This document shows, piece by piece, positions 17,201-23,800 of a DNA stretch of 64,000 bases (position 1 is the stretch's first letter; each line of letters begins with the position of its first letter). This DNA comes from an uncultured Anaerolineales bacterium. Lineage in GTDB: Bacteria > Chloroflexota > Anaerolineae > Anaerolineales > UBA6663. The notes beneath the pieces were generated by a model that saw nothing but the letters and a program-made list of their open reading frames with translations, did no database searches and was not told the origin of the DNA. Made by a program: the position numbers and the translations under genes. Where the stretch lies: NCBI GenBank assembly GCA_937952305.1, contig CALFZO010000142.1, positions 27,832 to 91,831 of the forward strand. The letters run 5' to 3'.

Positions 17201-19484
17201 CCAACTGGCGGCCTGGCTGACCGAAGGCCCGCTGCAGGGCGTGTACTGGCTGCCGGCCCTGGACGTGGAGCCGGACCTGGAAACGCTGAACCTGGCTGCC
17301 TGGCGTGAGCTCAACCGCGTTCGCGTGAAAAACCTGTATCGCGCCATGCGCCGCCTGTACGAGGCCATCAGTCAGCCAGGCACATTCCTGGTCACGGCCA
17401 CGCGTCTGGGCGGCCTGCACGGCTACACCGCCGAGGGCGCCACGGCCCCGCTGGGCGGCGCCGTCGTCGGCTTCACCAAGGCCTACAAGCGCGAACGGCC
17501 GGCGGTGACGGTGAAGGCCGTGGACTTCGCGCCTGGGCAGAGTGCGCTGGAGGTGGCCGAGGCCCTGTTGGCCGAAACCCTGGCTGATCCGGGCGCCGTG
17601 GAGATCGGGCGCTGGGATGATGGGCGCTTCGCCGTCTCACTCGAGGAGCAGCCGGCCCGCGATGGCGCGGCCGGGCTGGCCCTGGGGCCGGAGACGGTGT
17701 TCGTCGTCACCGGCGCCGCGGGCGGCATCACCAGCGCCATCGTCAGCGACCTGGCGGCGGCCAGCGGCGGCATCTTTCACCTGCTCGACCTCGTGCCCGC
17801 GCCGGACCCGGCCGACGCATTGATCGCGCTCTTCCGGACCGATCGCGAAGCCCTGAAGCAGAAACTGATCCAGGACGCCAAGGCGGCCGGGGAGCGGCCC
17901 ACGCCGGCCATGATCGACAAACGCGTCCTCGCGGTGGAGCGCTCCGAGGCAGCCCTGCGGGCCGGGGAGTCCGTGCAGGCCGCGGGCGGCACGGCCGTCT
18001 ATCACAGCGTCAACCTGCTGGAGGGCGCGGCCGTAGACGGGGTCATCGCCGACATCCGCCGGCGCCATGGCCGCATCGACGTGCTCGTCCACGCCGCCGG
18101 CCTGGAGATCAGCCGCGCGCTGCCGGACAAAGACCCGGCCCAGTTCGACCTGGTCTTCGACGTCAAGGCCGATGGCTTCTTCAATCTGCTGCGCGCCGCG
18201 CAGGGGCTGCCGCTGGGCGCGACTGTGGCCTTCAGTTCGGTGGCCGGGCGCTTCGGCAACGGCGGCCAGACGGATTACAGTGCGGCCAACGATCTGCTGT
18301 GCAAGCTCACCAGCAGCCTGCGCCGCTGGCGCCCGGACACGAAAGGCCTGGTGATCGACTGGACGGCCTGGGGCGGCATCGGCATGGCCACGCGCGGCTC
18401 CATCCCCAAGATCATGGAAGCGGCCGGCATCGACTTGCTGCCGCCCGCAGCTGGCGTCCCCACGGTGCGGCGCGAGCTGACCGCCGGCGGGTTCCGCGGC
18501 GAGATCGTCGTCGGCGGGCGGCTGGGCCTGATGGTTGCCGAGTGGGATGAGACGGGCGGCCTGGACCTGGACAAAGCCGCGGCCTGGCAGGCGCGGCAGC
18601 CGCGCCCGCTGGTCATGCTCGGCCGCGTCATGGGCGCGCGCCTGTACGGCGGCCTGGCGGTGGAGACACCGCTGGATCCGCAGACGCAGCCCTTCCTGTA
18701 CGACCATGTCCTCGACGACACGCCGCTGCTGCCCGGCGTGATGGGGACGGAGGCGTTTGCGGAGTTGGCCGGCCTGTGGGCGCCCGGCTATCGGGTGGCG
18801 GCCGTGCGCGCCGTCCAGTTCCACCGGCCCTTCAAGTTCTTCCGCCGCCAGCCGCAGACCCTGCACCTGGAGGCGACGCTCAAGCCGGCCGGCCCCGGCG
18901 CCCTCATCGCCGACGTCCGTCTGCGCTCTGTCCTGGCGCCGGCCAAACCCGGCTTGCCCGTCCAGGTCCGCGAGCACTTCACGGGCCGCGTGGCCCTCAC
19001 ACGCTCCGCTCCACAGGCCGCTGAGCCGGCGGCTATCGCACTTCCGTCACCCGGAGGCGCCTGGATCGACCGGGACGCGATCTACCGCGTCTACTTCCAC
19101 GGGCCGGCCTACCAGGTGTTGGAGCGCGCCTGGGTCGAGGGCGACCGCGCCGTGGGCGTGTTCGCGAGCGGCCTGCCGGCCAACGCCGTCCCGGCCGAGG
19201 CCGCCGCGCTCGTGGCGCCGCGTCTGATCGAGTTGTGCTTCCAGACGGCCGGCCTGTGGGAGATCAAGACGCGCGGTGTCATGGCGCTGCCGACGGCCTA
19301 TCGCTCGGTGACGGTATACCGCGAGCCGGATGAGCCAGACTCCGCGCGCCTGTATGCGGTGGTGGAGGCGGCCGGCGAACCGACGGAGTTCACGGCCCGC
19401 GTGATCGATGAGACCGGGGCCGTGTACGTGCGGCTGGAGGGTTACCGCACCGTGACTCTGCCCGTCCGCGTGACTTTGGAGTGA
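11286..19484 (+). CDS. Iterative polyketide/fatty-acid megasynthase KS-AT-KS-ACP-ACP-KR-DH
   Basis: A 2732-residue multifunctional synthase related to PfaA/HglE-type lipid synthases. Domains by residue: KS1 about 7-465 with active Cys214 in DAACAS, His in HGTSTRVGD and NLGHLKAG; AT about 626-930 with Ser727 in GHSLGEY and a HAFH motif that suggests malonyl-CoA; KS2 about 1035-1540 with Cys1283 in NAACAS and NTKGFTGHPMG; two ACP repeats around 1677-1865; KR about 2138-2415 with GAAGGIT and the SSVAG/YSAAN catalytic region; DH about 2450-2730 with His2474 in DHVLDDTPLLPG and Glu in LIELCFQ where many PKS dehydratases have Asp. There is no enoylreductase or thioesterase. I chose the ATG at 11286, preceded by GGAG at the right distance, rather than the ATG at 11271. 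The product is probably an unsaturated or hydroxylated lipid chain. Confidence 0.92.
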   Translation: MDSSNRAVAIVALGAMLPDAPDVPTFWHNLVAGRYSIREVPPARWRWQDYYDPDPAAPDKTYSKIGGWVEGFEFDWKRFKIPPRVAAAMDVGQQWAVTIAAQVLADYGYPARPLDTERTAVVLGTAMGGELHYVTHLRIAFPEYARALEAVDDFRQLPEALRAAILAQWRDLVGQAVPPITEDSMPGELPNIVAGRVANVFNLRGPSFITDAACASALAAVDAAVEMLVNHEVDAVLTGGVDRNMGVSSFVKFCKIGALSATGTRPFGDGADGFVMGEGAAAFLLKRLADAERDGDRIYAVVRGVGGSSDGKGKGITAPNPAGQLLSTRRAWENAGLDPATATLVEAHGTSTRVGDVVEVESLTNVFGAAGPQRIGLGSVKSNLGHLKAGAGAAGLLKSTLALHHRLRPPTLNARQPNPNIDFARTPFRLLHEAEEWTRSNGTPRRCGVSAYGFGGTNFHVVLEEHVPGALTPRPKSVAVSAWGSEERASAGAPGQGAQASPAATAPAIQRQAVNMNTVSAASVSSSSVAPLRGLLALGAADPAALQAKIAETLARVQSGWTPPRVLPAAADLSAPERLVIDFGEAAELRDRLTKAQKMAATPGPAAWKPLQAQGIFRGSGAPPGRIAFLYPGQGSQYLEMGRDLAAASATVARVFAEGDQVMTPILGRPLTHYLFPGTSDPAALKSAEKELQQTAITQPAMLTLDTALHQLLADYGFRPDMVMGHSLGEYAALIAAGVMPFADALEAAAARGAEMTRVSMGDNGWMAAVMAPYDVIARTLAEIPGYVVAANINSYSQCVIGGESAAVARAIEVFIQRGYQAVRLPVSHAFHTRIVAPASGPLRQVLDRLRIAPPQLPLVANVTGEFYATSVDGIKDLLEQQIASPVQWIKGVETLYAAGVRVFVEVGPKKALKGLVDDILAQKPEVWSLFTNHPKTGELASFNQALCGLYAAGYGAAIRGESTGVAVLVTRPPAGKSSLASEANEETTMAASTNGNLPVDVLSQAIAQALQQVGRSSPSPAPAAALDRNAPPAGSIVITGTGLGLPGAEKPVMDPDNALRILRGEQFVDLIPERFRQRILAKRITRVVKSEDGSGRFEVINDTSDVIRLAGRPGPFNLAEEYGVPEKLVEALDLTTQLAMAAGLDALREAGLPLVLTYKRTTTGKLLPDRWLLPEPLRDETGVIFASAFPGGDRFAEEFSRYYQWQSRQSQLEALEDLRRYTDDAATLRELDRRSVDLREQLAREPYEFDRRFLFRVLSMGHSQFAEYIGARGPNTQVNAACASTAQAIALAEDWIRAGRCRRVIVIGADAVTSDNLMEWVGAGFLATGAAATDDRVEEAALPFDRRRHGTLMGMGACALVVESEDAARERGLRGLVELLSSETSNSAFHGTRLDVSHIAQVMNNLVTSAERRFGLHRHAIAPHLVFMSHETFTPARGGSAAAEVVALRETFGESASDVVIANTKGFTGHPMGVGIEDVIAVKILEYGLVPPVPNFREVDPDLGRLNLSRGGRYPVQYALHLAAGFGSQISLTLTRRIAGAPQRVDNPARYRRWLAEVSGYDQAETEVVKRVLRVRADLPPNRPPAPSSWQYGTGPMVRVPASAESIGTAYVPARLSLPAVEEKPLAVNWPVAPVLAPAPEPVAIRPSSPAVEARPRPTEAPASAKTEPPSAAPAPSPDAVSEQVLAIVAEKTGYPRDMLELDLDMEADLGIDTVKQAETFLAIRETYGIPRRDDLKLRDYPTLRHAIQFVYENRPELRPAAPEAPAPAKAEPPSAAPAPSPDAVSEQVLAIVAEKTGYPRDMLELDLDMEADLGIDTVKQAETFLAIRETYGIPRRDDLKLRDYPTLRHAIQFVYENRPELRPAAPETPGPKAEAAAPAASPAPEQTAPSRAAAWRLEDADQFPRRVPVPVLRPPLDLCKPTGVTLNAGGRVLVMLDEGGVGRALITRLEALGVHVLTLGQAPTAEALDSQLAAWLTEGPLQGVYWLPALDVEPDLETLNLAAWRELNRVRVKNLYRAMRRLYEAISQPGTFLVTATRLGGLHGYTAEGATAPLGGAVVGFTKAYKRERPAVTVKAVDFAPGQSALEVAEALLAETLADPGAVEIGRWDDGRFAVSLEEQPARDGAAGLALGPETVFVVTGAAGGITSAIVSDLAAASGGIFHLLDLVPAPDPADALIALFRTDREALKQKLIQDAKAAGERPTPAMIDKRVLAVERSEAALRAGESVQAAGGTAVYHSVNLLEGAAVDGVIADIRRRHGRIDVLVHAAGLEISRALPDKDPAQFDLVFDVKADGFFNLLRAAQGLPLGATVAFSSVAGRFGNGGQTDYSAANDLLCKLTSSLRRWRPDTKGLVIDWTAWGGIGMATRGSIPKIMEAAGIDLLPPAAGVPTVRRELTAGGFRGEIVVGGRLGLMVAEWDETGGLDLDKAAAWQARQPRPLVMLGRVMGARLYGGLAVETPLDPQTQPFLYDHVLDDTPLLPGVMGTEAFAELAGLWAPGYRVAAVRAVQFHRPFKFFRRQPQTLHLEATLKPAGPGALIADVRLRSVLAPAKPGLPVQVREHFTGRVALTRSAPQAAEPAAIALPSPGGAWIDRDAIYRVYFHGPAYQVLERAWVEGDRAVGVFASGLPANAVPAEAAALVAPRLIELCFQTAGLWEIKTRGVMALPTAYRSVTVYREPDEPDSARLYAVVEAAGEPTEFTARVIDETGAVYVRLEGYRTVTLPVRVTLE
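16290..16891 (+). repeat. Exact 290-bp tandem duplication encoding two ACP domains
   Basis: Bases 16290-16579 recur without a single difference at 16602-16891, an offset of 312 bases or 104 codons. Each copy encodes a whole ACP plus part of the Pro/Ala linker. Only the short spacer between copies differs. Synonymous sites are also identical, so the duplication is recent or is kept uniform by gene conversion. Confidence 0.97.
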
Positions 19485-19512
19485 CGGCTGGCGCGGCCAC
19501 GGCGAAGACACC

Positions 19513-20226
19513 ATGATCTACTGGTTGGTCCAATCAGACGCGGACCTGCCGGCCGGCACCGACTGGCTGACCCCGGCCGAGGCAAGCCGCTTGGCCACGC
19601 TGCGCTTCCCCAAGCGCCGGCATGACTGGCTGCTCGGCCGGTGGACGGCCAAGCGGTTGCTGCAGGACGTGATTGCGCAGACCGAGCTGATCCACGCGCC
19701 GCTGAGCGAGTTGGAGATCGCCACCTGTCCGGACGGCGCGCCGCTGGCGCGTTGGACGCCGCCGGCCGGTCCGCGCCGCCAGTTCACCCTCAGCTTGAGC
19801 CATTCCGGCGACAGCGCTTTCGGCGCCCTGATATTGGGTCAGGCCGCTGCGCTGGGCGCGGATCTGGAACGCATCGCGCCGCGCCCGGAGGCCTTCTCCG
19901 CCGCTTATTTCACGGACGCCGAGCTGGCCCAGGTGGACTGCGCGCCGGCGCGTCTGCATGATCAGCTGATCACGGGCCTGTGGAGCGCCAAGGAGGCGGC
20001 CCTCAAAGCCGTGCGCCTGGGCCTGACCGTGGACACGCGCGCCGTGGAATGCCGGCTGGCGCCGCCCTCCACGGCGCTGGCGAGCTGGGCCACCTTCAGC
20101 GTGCGTTGGGACGCCCAGCGGGTGCCGCGGCCGTTGCCGGCGCTGCAGGGCTGGTGGCGTCTGGCCGGCGACTTCGTGGTGACCGTGGCGGCGCCGGCGG
20201 CCGCGAGCGTAGGAGTGACGCTATGA
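19513..20226 (+). CDS. Sfp-type 4'-phosphopantetheinyl transferase
   Basis: A 237-residue enzyme that loads phosphopantetheine from CoA onto carrier domains. The Sfp-family signature residues are present: LSHSG near residue 97, the Mg-binding GADLE near residue 115, and WSAKEAALK near residue 157. It starts 28 bases after the megasynthase and its stop overlaps the next start codon as ATGA, so it is surely co-expressed and is the dedicated activator of the two ACP repeats next door. Those ACPs present Thr instead of Ser at the attachment site, so this enzyme may have unusual acceptor specificity. Confidence 0.92.
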   Translation: MIYWLVQSDADLPAGTDWLTPAEASRLATLRFPKRRHDWLLGRWTAKRLLQDVIAQTELIHAPLSELEIATCPDGAPLARWTPPAGPRRQFTLSLSHSGDSAFGALILGQAAALGADLERIAPRPEAFSAAYFTDAELAQVDCAPARLHDQLITGLWSAKEAALKAVRLGLTVDTRAVECRLAPPSTALASWATFSVRWDAQRVPRPLPALQGWWRLAGDFVVTVAAPAAASVGVTL

Positions 20227-21770
20227 CGAAGACGATGGACGCCTACCGCCAGGACTTGGAGCGGCGCCAGAGCGCGGCGCAGGGTGCCGCCCGCGAGGCC
20301 GAGGCCCAGCACGCCAAGGGCCGGCTGACGGCGCGCGAGCGCCTGGCCGGGCTGTTTGACCCCGGCTCGTTCACCGAGATGGATACGCTGGTCCTGCCGC
20401 GCTATGACGCTTATCCGGGCGGCAAGGTCTCCCGGGCCGGCGACGGCGTGGTCACCGGCTGGGGGCAGGTGGACGGCCGCCACGTCATGGCGGCCGCGCA
20501 GGATGCCGCCGTGATGGGCGGGTCGTTGGGCGAGATGCACGCCCGCAAGATCGTCAAAGCCATGCAGATGGCGCTGCAATATGGCTGCCCGTTTGTGGCC
20601 CTCAATGACTCGGGCGGGGCGCGCATCCAGGAGGGCGTGGACAGCCTGGGCGGCTACGCCAGCATCTTCGACGCCAACTGTGAGGCCTCCGGCGTCATCC
20701 CGCAGATTTCGGTGATCATGGGGCCGTGCGCGGGCGGGGCCGTCTACTCGCCGGCCCTCACCGACTTCGTCTTCATGACCGAGCAGAGCTACATGTTCAT
20801 CACCGGCCCGGACGTCGTCAAGGCCGTGATGCAGGAGGAAGTCAGCCAGGAGGCCCTGGGCGGCGGGCGCGTGCACAGCGTGGAGAGCGGCGTCAGCCAC
20901 TTTCTCGCCCGGGATGACCAGGAATGCCTGGGCCTCGTCCGCGAGCTGCTCGGTTATCTGCCGTCCAATAACCAGGAGGACCCGCCCTATCTGCGCCCGC
21001 GCGACGACGCCGCCCGGCGCTGCCCGGAGCTCGAGCAGCTGGTGCCGACCGACCCGCACAAGCCCTATGACGTGCGCCAGGTGATCGCCAGCCTGGTGGA
21101 CGACGGCCGCTTTCTGGAGGTGCACGCGCTGTGGGCCCAGAACATGGTGGTGGGCTTCGCGCGCCTGAACGGCTGGGTGGTGGGGCTGGTGGCCAATCAG
21201 CCGATGGTGCTGGCCGGCTGTCTGGACATCAAGGCCTCCATCAAGGCCGCGCACTTCATCCGCCTGTGCGATGCCTACAACGTGCCGATCCTGACGCTCC
21301 AGGATGTGCCCGGCTTCCTGCCGGGCAAGGACCAGGAGTACGGCGGCATCATCCGCAACGGCGCGCGCATGATCTACGCCTACAGCGAAGCCACGGTGCC
21401 CAAGCTCATGGTGATCCTGCGCAAGAGCTACGGCGGCGCGTACTGCGTGATGAGCAGCAAGGGTCTGCGCGGCGACCTGCTCTACGCCTGGCCCAACGCC
21501 GAGATCGCGGTGATGGGGGCCGAAGGCGCCGTGAACATCCTGTTCCGCGGCGACCTGAAGGCGGCGCCGGATCCCGCGGCGCGCCGGCGCGAGCTGGTGG
21601 ACGACTACGAGGCGCGCTTCAACAACCCGTATGTGGCGGCGGCGCGCGGCCTGATCGACGACGTCATCCAGCCGCGCGACACGCGCCAGGTGCTGATCCG
21701 CGCCCTGGAGTTGACGCTGTCCAAGCGCGAACGCCACACGTCCAAGAAGCACGGCATCTCGCCCATGTAG
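20223..21770 (+). CDS. Acyl-CoA carboxylase carboxyltransferase subunit (PccB/AccD5-like)
   Basis: A 515-residue biotin-dependent carboxyltransferase with fused N and C crotonase-like halves. The oxyanion-hole and acyl-CoA motifs are clear: NDSGGARIQEGVDSLGGY, GPCAGGAVYSPALTDF, and in the second half KSYGGAYCVMSS and AWPNAEIAVMGAEGA. It moves CO2 from carboxybiotin to an acyl-CoA such as acetyl- or propionyl-CoA. The start overlaps the transferase stop as ATGA and begins MTKTMDAYRQDL, typical for the family. With the next two genes it makes a complete carboxylase that probably supplies the extender unit for the megasynthase. Confidence 0.92.
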   Translation: MTKTMDAYRQDLERRQSAAQGAAREAEAQHAKGRLTARERLAGLFDPGSFTEMDTLVLPRYDAYPGGKVSRAGDGVVTGWGQVDGRHVMAAAQDAAVMGGSLGEMHARKIVKAMQMALQYGCPFVALNDSGGARIQEGVDSLGGYASIFDANCEASGVIPQISVIMGPCAGGAVYSPALTDFVFMTEQSYMFITGPDVVKAVMQEEVSQEALGGGRVHSVESGVSHFLARDDQECLGLVRELLGYLPSNNQEDPPYLRPRDDAARRCPELEQLVPTDPHKPYDVRQVIASLVDDGRFLEVHALWAQNMVVGFARLNGWVVGLVANQPMVLAGCLDIKASIKAAHFIRLCDAYNVPILTLQDVPGFLPGKDQEYGGIIRNGARMIYAYSEATVPKLMVILRKSYGGAYCVMSSKGLRGDLLYAWPNAEIAVMGAEGAVNILFRGDLKAAPDPAARRRELVDDYEARFNNPYVAAARGLIDDVIQPRDTRQVLIRALELTLSKRERHTSKKHGISPM

Positions 21771-21806
21771 GCTGCGCCGCTCCGCCAGCGGTGCCGGGCC
21801 AAGCCC

Positions 21807-23288
21807 ATGTTTACCAAGATCCTGGTCGCCAATCGCGGTGAAATCGCCGCCCGCATCATCCGCACCTGCCGTGATCTGGAGATCCAGACCGTGGCCCTGT
21901 ACGAGCCGGCGGACCGCGGCTCGCTGCATGTGCGCCTGGCCGACGAGGCCGTCCCGGTCGGCCCGGGCGCTTTCAGCCAGCCGGAGACCCTCGTCCAGGT
22001 CGCGCGCGCGGCTGGAGCGCAGGCCGTGCATCCCGGCTACGGCTTCCTGGCGGAACAGGCCGATTTCATCACCGCCTGCCAGGCCGCCGGCCTGACCTTC
22101 ATCGGGCCGCCCGCCGCTGTGGTGCGGATGCTGCGTGACAAGATCACGGCCCTGAAGGCGGCCCGCGCCTACGGCTTTCCCACCACGACGCATTCGGCGC
22201 GCGCCTTCGACGGCGATGAGCGCGCCGCCCTGCGCGCCGAGGCCGACCGGCTCGGCTACCCCGTGGTCGTCAAATCATTGATCGGCGGGCGCGGCCGCGG
22301 CGAGCGCCTGGTGCGTTCGGCCAACCGGCTGGACGAGGCCGTGCAACGGGCCGAGACCGAGGCCCTGACCGTCTACGGCGACCGCCGCCTGTATGTGGAA
22401 AAGGCCATCCTGCCGGCCCACCAGATCGGCGTGCAGGTGCTGGGCGACCGGCACGGCCACCTGATCCACCTGGGCGAGCGCGAAGGCTCGCTGATCTACG
22501 GCAATCAGAAGATTGTAGAGGAGGCGCCGGCGCCGTGCCTGACGCCGGAGGGACGGGACCGCCTGTGTCAGACGGCCGTGGCCCTGGCGCGATTGTTCGA
22601 CTATCAGAACGTCGGCACGGTGGAGTTCCTGGTGGACGAGGCCGGCGCGTTCTACTTCACCGAGATCAAGGCGCGTATCCAGATCGAGCACCCGGCGACG
22701 GAAATGGTCGCCCGGATGGACCTGGTGCGCGAGCAGATTCGCCTGGCGGCCGGCGAAGCGCTCGGCCTGACACAGGCCGATGTCCACCTGCACGGGCATG
22801 CCATCCTGTGCCGGATCAACGCCGAGGACCCCGCGCAGCGCTTTTTGCCCACGCCCGGCCGGCTGCGCCGGGTGCGCCTGCCCGGCGGGCCGGAAGTGCG
22901 CGTGGACACCTTCGCCTACAGCGGCTGTGAGGTCCCGGCCGAGTACGACCCGATCGTGGCCAAGGTCGCCGTCTGGCATTCCACGCGCGCCGCCTGCGTG
23001 CTCCGCCTGCGGCGCGCGCTGGAGGACTTCACCCTGATCGGCACACCCACCAATCTGCCGCTGCATCAGCGCCTGGTGGCCGATCCGGAGTTTGAGCAGG
23101 GCACCTACACCACCGAACTGCTCGGGCGCTCCAGGCTGGCGGAGGCGCCCCCGCCGGCCGACCATCTGCGCGACCTGGCGGTTGCGGCCGCCGTAGCGTT
23201 CGTGCGGCGCTATCAGCGCCTGAGCCCGGAGACGCCGGAGCGGCTGCGCTCCGGCTGGCACCAGGCCAGCCGGACTCTGCCGCGCTGA
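21807..23288 (+). CDS. Biotin carboxylase subunit with divergent active site
   Basis: A 493-residue ATP-grasp protein of AccC length and order: biotin carboxylase N domain (KILVANRGEIAARI), ATP-grasp domain, and C domain with CRINAEDP. Several positions differ from AccC by eye: the Gly loop reads KSLIGGRGRGERLV instead of KASxGGGGRGMRVV, the DCSxQRRHQK segment reads EGSLIYGNQK (the Gln and His lost, the last Lys kept), and the metal-binding EMNxRxQVEH reads EIKARIQIEH, with Lys in place of Asn. Lys in DKITALK and Arg in CRINAED are kept. The biotin carrier next door is intact, so a working but altered enzyme is more likely than a dead one; a different specificity or rate is possible. Confidence 0.88.
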   Translation: MFTKILVANRGEIAARIIRTCRDLEIQTVALYEPADRGSLHVRLADEAVPVGPGAFSQPETLVQVARAAGAQAVHPGYGFLAEQADFITACQAAGLTFIGPPAAVVRMLRDKITALKAARAYGFPTTTHSARAFDGDERAALRAEADRLGYPVVVKSLIGGRGRGERLVRSANRLDEAVQRAETEALTVYGDRRLYVEKAILPAHQIGVQVLGDRHGHLIHLGEREGSLIYGNQKIVEEAPAPCLTPEGRDRLCQTAVALARLFDYQNVGTVEFLVDEAGAFYFTEIKARIQIEHPATEMVARMDLVREQIRLAAGEALGLTQADVHLHGHAILCRINAEDPAQRFLPTPGRLRRVRLPGGPEVRVDTFAYSGCEVPAEYDPIVAKVAVWHSTRAACVLRLRRALEDFTLIGTPTNLPLHQRLVADPEFEQGTYTTELLGRSRLAEAPPPADHLRDLAVAAAVAFVRRYQRLSPETPERLRSGWHQASRTLPR

Positions 23289-23302
23289 GCCGGAGGCCGA
23301 CC

Positions 23303-23800
23303 ATGCCCAAGATCGCGGTGACCATTGCCGGCCAGAGCTTCACAGTGGACTTTGAAACGGGGACCCTGACGGGCGGCGCCTTCACCGCCAGCGTGAACGG
23401 CGAGACGGTGGCCGTCCTCGTGCCGGACGCCGAACGGCCGGTGGATGAGCTTGAGTGGCTGGTGGTGAACGGCCGGCCCTACGAGCTGGCCTTCGACCCC
23501 GACCTGCGCTGGATCAAAGCCTACAGCGGCATCCACCCGCTCGAGGTGCGCGACCTCCAGGCGGCCGTGGCGCGCCCGGTGAGTGGAGACGGACGCGTGA
23601 AGGCGCCGATCCCGGGCGTCATCACGCGCCTCCTGGTGGCGCCGGGCGAAACCGTGGCGCCGGGCCAGCCGCTGGTGATTCTGGAAGCCATGAAGATGGA
23701 GAACGAGATCCGCGCGCCGCGGGCCGGAACCGTGGCCACGCTGCATGCGGCGGCCGGCCAGCGCGTGACGCTCGGCCAGGTGCTGGCCGAGATCACGTAG
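23303..23800 (+). CDS. Biotin carboxyl carrier protein subunit
   Basis: A 165-residue carrier with an N-terminal beta-rich part of about 95 residues and a C-terminal biotinyl domain. The biotin attachment motif EAMKMEN is intact with Lys131, and PGVITRLLVAPGETVAPGQPL is a normal biotinyl-domain strand pattern. It lies 14 bases after the biotin carboxylase and completes the carboxylase of this operon. Its stop codon overlaps by 8 bases the end of the convergent GpgS gene, and no terminator separates the two operons. Confidence 0.93.
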   Translation: MPKIAVTIAGQSFTVDFETGTLTGGAFTASVNGETVAVLVPDAERPVDELEWLVVNGRPYELAFDPDLRWIKAYSGIHPLEVRDLQAAVARPVSGDGRVKAPIPGVITRLLVAPGETVAPGQPLVILEAMKMENEIRAPRAGTVATLHAAAGQRVTLGQVLAEIT

